From positions 1-64,000 of the forward strand of contig JAPYMA010002991.1 in the NCBI GenBank assembly GCA_035041965.1: a stretch of DNA of 64,000 nucleotides. The letters are read 5' to 3'. Shown one piece after another: positions 1-11,295 of the stretch. The position numbers and the translations under genes were made by a program. Each line of letters begins with the position of its first letter. Positions within the stretch are counted from its first letter, which is position 1. Below the pieces are notes generated by a model. It searched no databases, was not told where the DNA came from, and was given only the letters and a program-made list of their open reading frames with translations. The DNA comes from Anisakis pegreffii (taxonomy: Eukaryota > Nematoda > Chromadorea > Rhabditida > Anisakidae).

Positions 1-620
1 ATAGTATTAATAAAGGGCCTATATCTCCTCAACTAAGCCAAATTGGTCAGTAAAATTTATAATATTCTGAATCTAGAGGTTCTGCTGGATGGAAAGGTGA
101 AGAGATATTCGCATGTTTCCGGAGAAACCTGAAAAGACGGTTAGCTCGAAGATCGCAACCCACCCATTGCTTTATGAACGTATTGGTTGCTCTATAGTGA
201 TCAATTTGTATGATTGAGCGCGACTGCGCTACGTAATTGAGATAGATCTAAGAAAATGGCTATATCTCCTCAGGAAAGTAAAATCGCTCATGAAAATATA
301 TGTTTTTCTGAATGAAGAGATCCAGCTGGATCGAGTGATGTAAAAAAGTTCAGATGTTACTGGGCAAACCTGAGCTTACGGTAGCCTTGAATGTGGCACC
401 CGAAATAGTATCATTAAAGAGCCTATATCTCCTCAACTAAGCCAAATTGCTCAGTAAAGCTTATAATATTCTGAATCTAGAGGTTCTGCTGGATGGATAG
501 GTGAAGAGATATTCGCATGTTTCCGGAGAAACCTGAGAAGACGGTTAGCTCGAAGATCGCAATCCACCTATTGCTTTATGAACGCATTGATCGCTCTATA
601 GTGATCAATTTCTATCAACT
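1..620. repeat. 404-bp satellite family, array 1
   Basis: One full unit and part of a second are visible. A block beginning with 'atagtatta' and 'cctatatctcctcaacta' at position 1 recurs at about 414, and 'attgctttatgaacg' at about 166 recurs at about 570, giving a period near 404 bp. The same unit occurs at 49.7-50.4 kb. It has no long ORF. Sub-blocks such as 'ggctatatctcctcag' recur inside each unit, so it is probably itself built from a shorter ancestral module. The array runs off the left edge of the window. Confidence 0.85.
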
Positions 621-1184
621 TCCGTAGTCACCATTCTTTCGTGATGAGCGTTGATCAACAGTGATGAATGCACCATCATTTATTTTTGATCAGGAGTGAT
701 CAATACACCATCGTTTATTTGCGTGCGTTGATCAGTCAGCATTATTAACGTTGTGGTATGAACCATGTGGTTTAATATTGTGCTGTGAATACGACTGCGA
801 TGTGGTCAACTGTTGCTAGTGTTTGATGTGTTTTTGGCATTGATTTTATTGAGTTATGTGCTGTTTACGATGGTATTCGGTTTACCTTTTGCTTCAACTT
901 ATCGACTAGTGACACTAATAGGCTGCCAGGATTGAATAATTTCGTAAATTGATAACCGATCGCGGCATATCGCTGGCTGATAATCTATGGTCTATGATTC
1001 TCTTTCTAGGACATAGGACGTGTGATGGATCACGGCCGATGACATCGAGCGAATGATGCTATGGGATTACGCGATCTGAATAGGGTGAGTATTTATGATT
1101 CGATTTGTGCTGAATTGATAAATACAGTATCGTGATGTTTGTTTTGACTTGTTGATATAATCATTGTATTGGTGCTTTTTTCAG
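621..1184. other. Non-coding stretch with short gatcaa-type repeats
   Basis: At 640-740 short blocks such as 'gtgatcaatacaccatc' repeat with small changes. Otherwise I see no ORF, RNA gene or mobile element here. Confidence 0.5.
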
Positions 1185-1385
1185 AATGATATTCGAAGTG
1201 CGGTCAGATGTTCTGCATCCCGTCGAGAGGGCAAACGTCGGACCTACATGAAGGTATTTGCGACAAAAGATCATAATCTTACAAAACAACATCGCCATCT
1301 TATATCCGACATGACAACACGACGCAGGGTGCGTCAGCGCACCTCAGGCCAGTTTTCCAACATTTTGAACTTTAACATCATTTAG
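1185..1385 (+). CDS. Possible terminal exon, basic protein, unrecognised
   Basis: A good acceptor ('gcttttttcag') precedes an open frame of 66 residues that ends in TAG. The product is very basic (motifs KRRTYMK and TTRRRVRQR). An AATAAA follows at about 1420. This region is the flank of dispersed repeat copy A, whose sister copies carry A+T-rich ORFs at the matching place, so this may be the 3' end of a repeat-borne gene rather than a host exon. I recognise no family. Confidence 0.25.
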   Translation, partial: NDIRSAVRCSASRREGKRRTYMKVFATKDHNLTKQHRHLISDMTTRRRVRQRTSGQFSNILNFNII

Positions 1386-1479
1386 AATATTTCATTTTTT
1401 CTAGTATCTTAGGATCGTAATAAATGAGCGTCAGTTGACTGAGCATCACATGTTTTTCGCGTTATTTGGTTGATATATA

Positions 1480-2800
1480 TTTATGGCAAAAGAAAACAAA
1501 ATTAAAACTGAACCGTAGTGAGTGACCACTTTTTTTACTTTTTTCATTTTATTTTCATCAATTTGGTTACAAATATTGATGTATTTGTAAATGCTGATCG
1601 TTGTTCACTTGTGCATTAGTAAATTTATTATTTGTACATATATTCTCAAGTTCAATTGTATAACATGAACATGCATCAATAATTTTTATGTTGAATATGT
1701 GATATTTCATGTGATCTCCTGAGCCCCTGGGATAAACTACCTGTTTGTGGTTGAGTTTGATGTTTCAAAATCGTTAAGCTTTATGTTCAGAGTCAGTTGA
1801 GAAACACCTCAGTGACGTTCCAAGCATTCAGTCGGAAAATGTTCTCTCAAAATTACCTCAGTTCGGGTGGTTTTAACTTAGTTCGTTCTAGGCCTGTGTA
1901 GGTTTTATGCACGTAGCTTGAAGAAGGGTCCGAACTTCATGCGCATGCTTCACTGCAGATACCTAGATCAGACTGAGCATGATGCATAAGCTCTTGGAAG
2001 TGGTGAATTTTTGGAGGCATAGGTACTGTCTGAAAACAGTTGTTCCAATCGTGGGAGGGAGTGCACCTAGTGATGATGATAATTACACTGGCACATTAAA
2101 AAACATTCCTACAAAAATTGAGTTTCAATAGTGTAGGGTATGAAGAGCCTTATGGTGGTAGCTGTAGGTCTGGAAAGTTCGCCTGGACCACTCACCCGAA
2201 GAGTCGAGTCGCTAGGTGGTGGCTCGAAGAACATCTTCATTGTAGTGCTGTTTAGTGACAGCTGAATTGAGTCGATGGCGATATCATGTGTGCAGCCGAT
2301 GGTCATTATTAAAAAGCATATTTTGGTTGCATGGGTGATCCCAACCTGTCGAGCTGCCAATAAGAGGGGCTAGGTTTAGGTAACTGCGACAGGCGGTCCC
2401 CGCCTACCGGCAGTCTCGGCGAATCGGGGAGAAATACTTCAAAATATGTTGATGATGCTTACCCGGGTATCGTCATCATTCATCTTCGAAATAAAATACG
2501 GGCGTTCCCGGGCCGGGAAAGGCGCCGATTTGACCGGGGATAGGAAATTGCACGTAAGTTGGCCTGAGTAGTGCCTTCGGGCATTTGCTCAGGTAACGAG
2601 GGTTCCCGGACTCACTGTGCGCACTTTCTCTTAACAGGGGGGAATTATGATCGGGCTGACCATTGGCTTGCACATATGAAATCGCTTCACTCAGTTCAAT
2701 GTTATTAAATGCATTATAAGAAGAAATCTCTCAGGTGTTTGTGGTTACTCGCCGAAGCTTATCTATTTGCTTCTATCATAATGCATTCATACAACATTGC
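1480..2800 (-). repeat. Large dispersed repeat, copy A (inverted relative to B and C)
   Basis: The reverse complement of this block matches 61.2-63.3 kb over hundreds of bases and 59.2-60.5 kb more weakly. Shared landmarks are an unusually G+C-rich core (about 2370-2660) with 'gactgccggtaggcgggg', 'aaatcggcgcctttcccgg' and 'cctaaacctagcccctctt'; a 'aagcttcggcgagtaacc' block near 2740-2765; and a 'gtggtcactcactac' motif near 1515-1530. No intact ORF or recognisable transposase is present. I infer a non-autonomous mobile element or an old segmental repeat. Confidence 0.75.
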
Positions 2801-2828
2801 TGATGCTATCCTTGTTTCCCCTGCCAGT

Positions 2829-3190
2829 TTGATTATCATCTCTTGCTAGTGCCACTGAAATAACCTAGAAGATGGGGTTTGAATACTACCAAAATGATGA
2901 ATCAGTACATTTGCTTTCAACAATTCATCACATTTGAGAGCTTTCACACATGCTGATGCTGAGCTAGGTAGCTGTGGTTTAGCTGCTGCGTCGGGTTTGG
3001 ACTTCTCTTTAGGTTGCTGGCGTGAAGTCTTCTCAGGCTCAAGACTGACTGAGTCATAACTTATCGAGGAAAGGTGGCTTGGCGAAACATTTCGAAAAAA
3101 AGCTCTTGAAAGTTTAGCAATTACCAATATAATTATCACCTGTCAATGATTATCATCTCTTTCTATTGCCACTGAAATTACCTCGATTTC
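2829..3190. repeat. Direct repeats about 317 bp apart flanking a small ORF
   Basis: 'tgattatcatctcttgct' with 'gccactgaaataacct' near 2830-2865 recurs, slightly changed, near 3147-3182. Between them the minus strand carries a 97-codon open frame (2846-3139) rich in Ser, Lys and Pro with no recognised domain. This could be a local duplication or the terminal repeats of a small insertion. I do not call the ORF a gene. Confidence 0.4.
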
Positions 3191-3199
3191 GTGCAAATA

Positions 3200-4940
3200 T
3201 TTAGATTCAATTCGAGAGTTACTTCGAACATCTCGTGCAAATATTCAGATTGAAACTATGAATAATAGATTTTTCCACTTATAAAATTAGAAACTAACCG
3301 GGGTAGTCCCTAAAAATCCCTGTGTCAAAGCTGATGGCTATTGTATGGAGAGGAAAACCAATCTGTCATATTTTGATGATGTTTTGTTTGGAGTGATGCT
3401 TCTTTTTTGTTGTTCACTGTTGTATTTTTCACATCGTTGAATAAAAGTTTTTTAACTCGTGTTCTATGACCTGCTCACCTAAATTTCTGGTCACCTTTGA
3501 AAAACCCGAATTATGGTGGCAGGTCATCTTTTTATGGTGATCATGTATGATTGTTGAGAGGTCAACGGAGGGCAGATCTTTCGCAACAGGTAAGACCAGG
3601 TTTCATTTTGATTCTGATTATTCTGTTGATTGTTATGATACTTCGTTGTCAATGATATGCTGTTGGACTGTGGATATATACTACTGGAATGTGGATCTTC
3701 GAATTCTTGACTGTGGTACTGAAGCGTGAATGCGGTAACATCTCTTACATGTAACGTGACTGGGACTGTGAACTTTTGGAATCTGTGACCATGACTGTAG
3801 CTTTTTTTAGAGCATATGCGCGATAAGTGTTTTAGCTTGGTAGGAAAGATCGCTAAGTAGCTGTGTGCGCAAAAGATGATTCTGGAGTGTAATGGGTAGA
3901 TTTCATGCCTGTTTAGCTTTTGTCGCATGCTGTGGTTGGCAGGTAGAGTTGCTATTATGGCAAAACTGTTCGAATTGTGGGATTGAAGGGATTTGTGAAT
4001 GGTTCACGAAGTCTATGCTGTGGAGCATGATTATTACTATTAGTCAGCTGTTTTGGAATCATGAGTCAGGCTTCGCATACACATGGTGTTAATTTTCTGC
4101 TGTTCATTATTTGAAAAACTCCGAATCGTGGACTCTAACGTGTTCGTTATCTTTCTTGTTAGGACATTTAATCCTTATAAGATGGGAAAGCAATATAACG
4201 AATAGTCGTTTATAGTATGACGTTTAATGCAAGTGAAGGTAAATCCTACGATGAGATCAGAAGGCTTGAATGACCATCAGTGTTTGATAGTTAGGGGTAT
4301 GCACAGAAAAAGCTGCCTATGACTTCTGCTCCATTTTTTCCTTTGTGTAGAGTATTTCATCTAAAAAACCTCGGTTTCCCTTCGGATGCCGTGGGCGAGA
4401 TTTCGTATCAAAATCTTGCACAGTATATGGTTTGCTGATTTGAAAATTGCAAGGAAATGTGCGATTACTCTTGCAAGTTCTGTAATAAATCGGTTGGTTT
4501 CAGTGGTGTTTAGAAGAAGGTTGTTTTCTTAGGGATAAATTGATTAAGTTTGAGGTTGATCAGAATTACTGCATATTTATTATTACAAGGTGATACTAGT
4601 GGTGGACAGTTTGATGCAACGATTTCATTCGCTGATTGCTATTCGGCGTCTCGTAGAAATTCACATCATTAGTATTATCATTGTTGCTGGCTACTAAAAG
4701 TGGATGGGGCCAAAATGACGAGAAATTTATGAATGCACGTGCCTAGTCCATATCGTCTTTCTTTAGCTTGTAAGCACGACAAAGCTTGCAAGTTGTGATC
4801 TAACACTTACAAATAAGATTAAATTAAATAGTAAATTAGCATGGATCATTCCTCGTCACTTAAACAGATAAATGTGTGTGATCGTTTCTGATTTTTCAAC
4901 TGTTCGTGTCTTTACTAGATTCGTAACGTTCTCGTTAAGT
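3200..4940. other. No supported gene
   Basis: Several open frames of 60-134 codons occur here on both strands (the longest is 3524-3928, minus). None shows a domain, codon regularity or convincing splice sites. I see no repeat boundary either. Confidence 0.5.
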
Positions 4941-4950
4941 GCGGGCGTGA

Positions 4951-5837
4951 CTAGTTATCGTAGTTAAGAAGGCTCGGAGGTACTACTAACAAACAATTTA
5001 GCGTCATCAGCATATAGAAACATTGACTTCGTACGTATTCTGGTAGATCATTTATATGCAATAGGAAAAGTATCGGCCCTAACACTGAGACTTGAGGAAC
5101 AGCAGATGTCACTGCTGATTCTCTGGACAGACAGTTTTCAAAAGCAACACATTGTGTGCGATCTATGAGAAAATTTGTAATCCATTTCAGCAGATTTCCA
5201 CCGATATTATATTGTGATAATTTATGAATAAGTTTTGCATGGGAGACCTTATCAAACGCCTTTGCGAAATCGAGATACAACACATCCGTGCAGAGGTTTG
5301 AATTTATACAATGGAACCAAGATGATAACGTTGAAAGCAATCGGGAACAAGTTGATCTTTTGGAGTTGAACCCAAACTGGGATTCTGAGATGAGTGAATG
5401 CTGTTTAGCATGGAAAAGTATTTTTGTCCTAATGACTGATTCCATGATTTTGCACACATCACTTGTAAGAGATATTGGCCGATAATTTGTTGGGTTTTCT
5501 TGTCCTCCTTTTTATGCATTGGAACAATAATAGCTTTCTCCCATACAGATGGTATTTCGCCAGATAAAATCGAAGCTTTATAAATTAAAGACAATGGATA
5601 TGCAATAGCAGTGGCAACGTTTCTTAGGAAGAGAGCGGGAAGACTGTCTGGGGTCCGAGAAGGTTTGCTGGGTAAGTGAGATAGATACTTTTCAACAATG
5701 AAAGGGTTAAAACCTATTGAATATAGTTGGCTAGCTGTGCAAAATGAGAGATTTGGTAATGATCCATCATCCCGAACAAATGCTTCACTGAAATAGTTAT
5801 TCAATATTTCATATTTTCCTTTGTTATCGTAGCACAT
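4951..5837 (-). pseudogene. LINE reverse transcriptase, frameshifted and 3' truncated
   Basis: Two overlapping frames cover RT fingers and palm: PSRTPDSLPALFLRNVATAI, then IPSVWEKAIIVPMHKK, YLDFAKAFDKVSHAKLIHKL and VSVLGPILFLLHINDLPEY. The YADD catalytic box (YADDAKLF) lies in another frame near 5010, so at least two frameshifts are needed to read the domain. The canonical PQGS turn reads PQVS here. After YADD only about 10 sensible codons remain, so the thumb domain is missing. Confidence 0.85.
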
Positions 5838-6304
5838 CTTTCCGTCCGGGCTCTTAATGGCGGCCGGCTAAGTGGTTGTTCTAAGCTTGCTTTTGACGTA
5901 TTTATAAAATGATTGCACGGTACCCTTTTCAGTTAGTTTGCGTTCCTTTTGTATAACGTGCGCTTTAATGGCCTTCCTGCAGAGGTCCTTTAGTCTCTTG
6001 TACTCGATACTGTTTCTTGTCAGTCTCCAAACATTTCTTTTCCTGTTGGAAAGTTTTTTAATGTGATATGGGTAGTTTCTTTTAGAACATTTGCTCAATG
6101 GTACTGTACGTTCGATGACAGACATGAGAACAGATAAGAATTCATTATAGCATTTTTCTACACTAAGACAGTGGAATTTTGAAGACCAGTGTATATTTGA
6201 TGAGATATAATTTATTGTGATGAAATCGCTGCGACGAAAATTCCTGAAAGATGTTATTGGATATTAATTTTGAAAAACACAGCACAGTGATCGCTGAAAG
6301 GTTC

Positions 6305-6835
6305 TCATACTTTGACATCAGAAACAACATCGTTATGGTTACAGAAAATAAGGTCAAGGATGCTGTTCCCCCGTGTGGGTGAGTTAACCAATTGTGTCAG
6401 TGAGTTTGCTTGCGCAAAGTGCAATACCTTTCTACAGTTGTTATCAGCTGCGGTGTTATCATTCCAATTTATGTAAGGTGCGTTAAAATCTCCTAGAACG
6501 ATGGATGGAAATTGAGAAACATTAATGTAATCAGTTATGGAGTCAGAAAGATAATCATATGGAACATTGTTGTGATTTGGGTGATATATCAGAATGGTTC
6601 TAATCCTTGAGGATGATGATGCGCAGAAAAGATCGATGATTATATGCTCATTATGGCTAGTATCATGTGACTGAGCCATGCAGACAACTTGAGTTCATTT
6701 ACGAGAAAGTATGCAAACGCCGCCACCATCGCAACCTTTTCTGTCACAACCAAATACATTATACTGATGTGATAGAGAGCATAGCGTCAGTAATATTTAC
6801 ATTACACCAAATCTCTGTTAAAAACAATAAATCAT
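6305..6835 (-). pseudogene. LINE endonuclease domain (EEP fold), broken
   Basis: Fragments in two frames give YNVFGCDRKGCDGGGVCIL, then IVLGDFNAPYINW and LTQLVNSPTRGNSILDLIF. GDFN and the S-x-LDL block are hallmark parts of the apurinic-type endonuclease that nicks target DNA for target-primed reverse transcription. A stop after the GGGV block and at least one frameshift separate the pieces. The catalytic SDH block is not in frame downstream. Confidence 0.75.
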
Positions 6836-6891
6836 TTTAAGTCATTTTGAAATGCAAAAAATTTTAACAAATCAGTTTTGTTTCTAATCGA

Positions 6892-7672
6892 TTAGCAATT
6901 TAATAAAGCACATTTCACATTCGAACCTACTTCTGACTGTCTTTGGATGTTCCGCGACGGGTTTCGTATGGCTGTCGATTTTGTTTGATCTCTACGAGCT
7001 CTAGATCGTCCGACAATCCAAATCATCACACCTTCTTTCGCATTTCGCTCCAGCACTGTTTTCCATAGATTCCGATACATTTCCAGAATTGGCTCCGAAT
7101 AATCCAGACGAGCCTTGCAGTTTTTCAGGTCTTCTCGAGTGTTGCGAAACTTTCTGAAATATCGCACGAGAGCTTTGGACGTTTCTAGAGAGTCTGCCTC
7201 GATTTTCAATGGTCTTGGTCGATCCGATATTTTACGGCCAATGCGAAAAACCTTCACAGAATTTCGTTTGACACTTGCAGAAATTGCTAAGTCATTTGCA
7301 ATAGTTGAATCGAATTTTTCAGTAGCAGTATCAGAATTTTGCTCAGGAATATTATGAATCAGTAAGCATTTCTGGCGTAATTGGTTGATGTGATCTTCTT
7401 CAATAGCCTTCACATGAACGGCAATAGCCACTGGATCGGGAGTTGAAGATGGTACGGATGAGGCTACACTTGCATAGGAACGGGTTTTTATTGACTTGGC
7501 GCGGGTGGCCCCTTCAGCTGAATTTACGGGGTGATATTCAATTAATTTTAGATGATGTTCAATCTTTTCCAAGCGATCACCAAATGCAGTTATTTCTGCT
7601 TGAAGGGGGAAGTGCCTTCCCCATAGCAATAGTAACAATTTGAGCGATTTCGTCAGGAGACAAGTTGGGCAT
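6892..7672 (-). pseudogene. LINE ORF1-like protein, frameshifted
   Basis: A natural start (MPNLSPDEIAQIV) at 7672 reads for about 25 codons. A one-base shift near 7605 then moves the frame to a long open stretch with a coiled-coil-like start (FGDRLEKIEHHLKLIE), an RRM-like core (QKCLLIHNIPEQ, SVKVFRIGRK) and a basic C-terminus. This resembles the RNA-binding ORF1 proteins of CR1-type elements, which package the transcript. The single indel argues for a relatively recent loss of function. Subfamily is not determined. Confidence 0.7.
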
Positions 7673-7755
7673 GATTGAATAGATATATATGCAAATGAGA
7701 GAGAAGTTTGACACGACCACACCTTGACACAATATATCGGAACTATTTTCTTCAA

Positions 7756-8460
7756 CTAGATAGCTATTTTCTTAAAGCTATCTCAACTAGCGCAGTGGCG
7801 CTTATTCATACATTGTATCACTATAGATCAATGTATATATTACTATAGCCCTACAGGGGTTACCATCTTCAAGCTGTCGGTACTCTCAGGTTTGCCCAGT
7901 AATATATCAATTTCTCCACACTGTTCGATTTCTCAGAACCTCTAGATTCAGCGAAATATATATGTTGTCGGGCGACTTTGCTTACCTGAGGAGATATAGC
8001 TATTTCTTAAAGCTGTCTCAACGAGCATAGTGCCGCTCGTTTACATGGCTCCTGTCACTGGAGATCGATCTTTACATTACTATCGACACCAGCAGAAACA
8101 CCATCGATGAAACTTGATTAATTATTTATGATCAAGGTCCTCAGGCCTACACTGTAAATGATTGTTTCTCCCCACCATCGGATTCTCCAGTTTCAGATCA
8201 ATATGGAGTTATCGGGCGATTTTAGTCATTGCAAAGAATAGTAACGATTTTCCGAGGTCATCTCAAGTAGCTCAATGACTCATTCCAGTACATTAAAAGT
8301 TCAGATACGCGAAGAGTTACCAAGTTAAGGATCACCGTTTTCAGTCTAGCGGTACTCTCAAGTTGGTACGGCAACACGTCTTCTTTTCACGAGCATCTGG
8401 TTCTGCAGATTCTCCGGTTTCAGAAAAGTATACTAGAATTGATTTAGGCCATCTCATGCC
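7756..8460. repeat. Diverged satellite modules next to the LINE 5' end
   Basis: Modules such as 'ggtactctcaggtttgcccag', 'gcgactttgcttacctgagg' and 'agatatagctatttctt' repeat at about 7860-7995 and again, more diverged, at 8160-8400. They match parts of the 404-bp and 253-bp arrays elsewhere, mostly as reverse complement of the 404-bp unit. This links all three arrays to one ancestral module. Confidence 0.7.
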
Positions 8461-9560
8461 TCTTCGACAGTCCCTTCCCCCCCCCCTCCTCCTTCTCTCC
8501 GATCACCACGTGAACAACGTCCTGGCAACAGACTTCAGACGTGATCATCAGTGTTGTTCTATTGTGCAATTTTTTATTTCCCTCATTAATAAGAATACCC
8601 ACAGCAAAGTCTCTCTTATCGTTCCCAGAGACCGGTTCTCTCTGTGACTCTATTTTCTCCGTGATTTTTTTGAATCGCTTCACATACGGTGATGAAATGT
8701 GCAACATTCATCATTAACCTTGATTTCAATAATTAATTTCTTGTCGCTAACCGGACCCATCCACTATCAATCGATCTGTTGCTATCAATCGCACGATTCG
8801 CTCAGCGATTTTTTAAAATTTCGATCGCATGTTGTTTCGAATGCAATTTTCTTGAACATTTTTATATTAATTCATAGAACAAAACGCTTTTTCAAGAGAT
8901 TAATTCAGTAGCTACCACCATTATCCTGTGAATCGATAGAGTTACCGGATTACTTAATACGATGACTTTCTGGAACAATTCACGGTATTGATCAATTATT
9001 CTAATTTCAGAACCAATCGTTAAGAACACCATGCAGTGCACCACCACCAATATCGTAAGAATACAGCGGACATAACATCACAGTCAGCGTCTCCATAATA
9101 CTGGAAATATCATCGCAAATTGCTGATTATCATCAACTCGGTTGATCTGTCTGGTAAGTATTGCTGAGCATTTGCAATTTTCAACAGAATACTCATTCAC
9201 TGATCTGTTTCCACCTACAATATTCATTCATTCCCGATTACAAACTCACTGGTAATGAGTGCTGGAGACACTCGACAAAGGAATATCATTCAGTTGTTCC
9301 CTTCTTAGCTCTGCTGATTATCCCATTCATATTTTACTCACTACGGTCCTTTCCTGATTTTGGTTTAATTAGGCGTGTTGAAGAAGTTCATTTCCTCGAT
9401 CCATTGAAGTTTCATGATTGCATCAATTTTGTGTTCATCACTATGTTAGTTTCAGCCGTACAGTCCATCGAATTCCACCCAACCACAACAACATCTCCAA
9501 CGGTTTCTATCAACATCAGTGCCAATTACCCTAAATGGATTCGTTGAGGAAAGTTTTGCC
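8461..9560. other. No supported gene; C-rich tract at 8470-8495
   Basis: A 128-codon plus-strand frame (9161-9547) follows a donor-like 'ctggtaagt' and contains a hydrophobic run (FLALLIIPFIFYSLRSF). I see no acceptor or partner exon, so I treat it as chance. Confidence 0.4.
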
Positions 9561-9855
9561 CGCACTTCTTCACTTTGGGGGTAGGCACGCCATCACGCTC
9601 ATGTATAACAACAGGTCACGCCTACTGCGCATGGCCTCAGCCTAAGCGTAACCTCAGCCCCATCTGAGTGTAGCCTGAGACCGCTCGATGTTACAACAGA
9701 GGCTAGCAGGTGAGCTCAGGCTTAGGCTTAGGCTGAGGCCATGCGCAGTAGGCGCGGTCTCCGTCTACGTGAAAGCGTCGTTCATAGTGTGTGAGCGTAT
9801 GTGTGTTGTGCGCCCTCCCCACCCTTCCCCCCCGCCCCCAAAGTAAACAAGTGTC
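9561..9855. mobile_element. Foldback/MITE-like element
   Basis: Two nested inverted repeats are visible. Outer arms 'cacttcttcactttggggg' (from 9563) and its near-complement 'cccccaaagtaaacaagtg' (to 9853) bracket the block. Inside, a 29-bp perfect inverted repeat pairs 9619-9647 with 9726-9754. The transcript or single strand would form a long hairpin. No coding sequence is present and no clean target duplication is seen, so superfamily is unassigned. Confidence 0.6.
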
Positions 9856-11280
9856 ATTTTGGCTACGTTATCAACTGCATTGAATTGAAATTGTCATACA
9901 GTAAGTATTTATTTCAATTTCATTTCCACACGGTTAACGTACTCATATAGTTCAACCGTTTGCGCCTGGCATTCGTCCATAGCGACTTATATCACGCGAA
10001 TTCAAACAAACGGTCAAACGAACTCAAGCAGCTGGCAACAAGATAAGCCGAACACCAATCATACAACTGTCAGCATGTCTCTGGCTATATTGCAAGGTTC
10101 AGTTCAGTCTTCATAATTATTCACATTTGCAAATCAACCCAATCCTTGCAGCATTGCATAAAGCGGATTCTCGACTGGATAGAAGTGAACTTCTTAAGGG
10201 CATTAAGTTCACTTTTTTGCATATCTACATCTAAACAAAATTTTTTGCAATCAGCATTTACAAATATGTGATTTCGTTGTTGTGATAAGCGTATAGCTCA
10301 TAAAGAGTGAGCAAATTTTGAAGATATACATGCGTGGTAACGTTAAGAATTTTTTTGAGGTGATTGGTCTTTTTGCTTTTGTTAATTCTATGGTAGTTAG
10401 GTTACCTTCTAGTAAGTCTTCGACTTCGAAGTGAAATTGTGGCAGTATGCTGCGCATGATTTTGGTTTTTCAAAATTCAATAGGAACTTTTCTGGCTTTT
10501 TATTATACTAACGACGGCGCCTCTGCTTTTACAAGCGTTCAGTATGTTATGTGTGGGGTTAATTTTAGGATGAAACAATGGTTAAATTGTTTATTTTTGG
10601 TGAATATTACTCGGAATGAATGCAAACTGAGTTCAAAGGGATATCAAATCCATAAAGCTTGCCTGATTGTTGCTGAGTGATAACACTCGATGGCATTACT
10701 TCATCAAATGTCATCATTTTTATCATAGCTCTGATAATAATAATAGTGACAGTAATAAGTGTTATAACAACGATAATAATTCTCAGTAATACTGGTAGCA
10801 GTAACAGTAATAATAACAATGATAATAAGAATAACAGTAATGCCGGAACTGTCAGGAATATGATAAGAATCGAGCGAGACATTTCTTTGGGTGTTTGATT
10901 TCAGTATGGAAGAAGATGAAACTCTGTGAATTATGATAAGAGATCAATTCGGAGTGCGGTAGAAATCAAAAGGTTGATAAAGACATAAATATTATATTGA
11001 CGTAATGCAACGATGATTAATGATAATGGTTGTTGTAATAATAACGACAATAATGATGGCTATTCATTCTCTTCGGTGGAACTCTCATCAATCCCATCGC
11101 TTTTTTGAGATTGTTTGTAATTGTTGGGTAATGAATTCACTCAGAGAAATAATAAAGTCATTAATTATTGGTGTGTGCCGTTAGGGTGTTGCGAGTTTTA
11201 TCTCGGGACCCAGTTGTGGTGAGTTCGGAACGGTTTGAATGAATAAATGAATGCGTGACATGTGAAAGAGTTTAATTAGT
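9856..11280. other. Intergenic; imperfect AAT/GTA microsatellite at 10725-10850
   Basis: The stretch upstream of the amidase gene holds simple-sequence DNA (aataataatagtgacagtaa-like) and no supported exon. Open frames at 10447-10898 on both strands are low-complexity artefacts of that tract. Confidence 0.5.
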
Positions 11281-11293
11281 CTACTATTTACAG
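11281..11293 (+). promoter_or_regulatory. Probable SL trans-splice acceptor
   Basis: A 'tactatttacag' acceptor ends two bases before the amidase start codon at 11296 with no 5' exon needed. In nematodes this arrangement usually marks a spliced-leader acceptor. Leader RNA data are not available here. Confidence 0.5.
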
Positions 11294-11295
11294 AC

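Larger units (their letters stand above)
4951..7755 (-). mobile_element. Decayed CR1/jockey-type LINE retrotransposon
   Basis: Read on the minus strand, the element holds, in order, an ORF1-like protein (7672-6892), an endonuclease/exonuclease/phosphatase-type domain (about 6830-6305), a linker (6125-5868) and a reverse transcriptase (5837-4951). Frameshifts and stops interrupt each section, so the copy is dead. The RT stops just after its YADD box and the thumb and tail are absent, so the 3' end is lost. The 5' side runs straight into satellite DNA at 7756. Placement in the CR1/jockey group rests on the ORF1-EN-RT order and RT motifs seen by eye. Confidence 0.88.

Noticed and set aside
3524..3928. 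134-codon minus-strand ORF
   Set aside because: No domain, no splice context, composition like neighbouring non-coding DNA, and an overlapping open frame on the other strand.
10447..10898. Overlapping hydrophobic and Asn-rich frames
   Set aside because: They are by-products of an AAT/GTA microsatellite.
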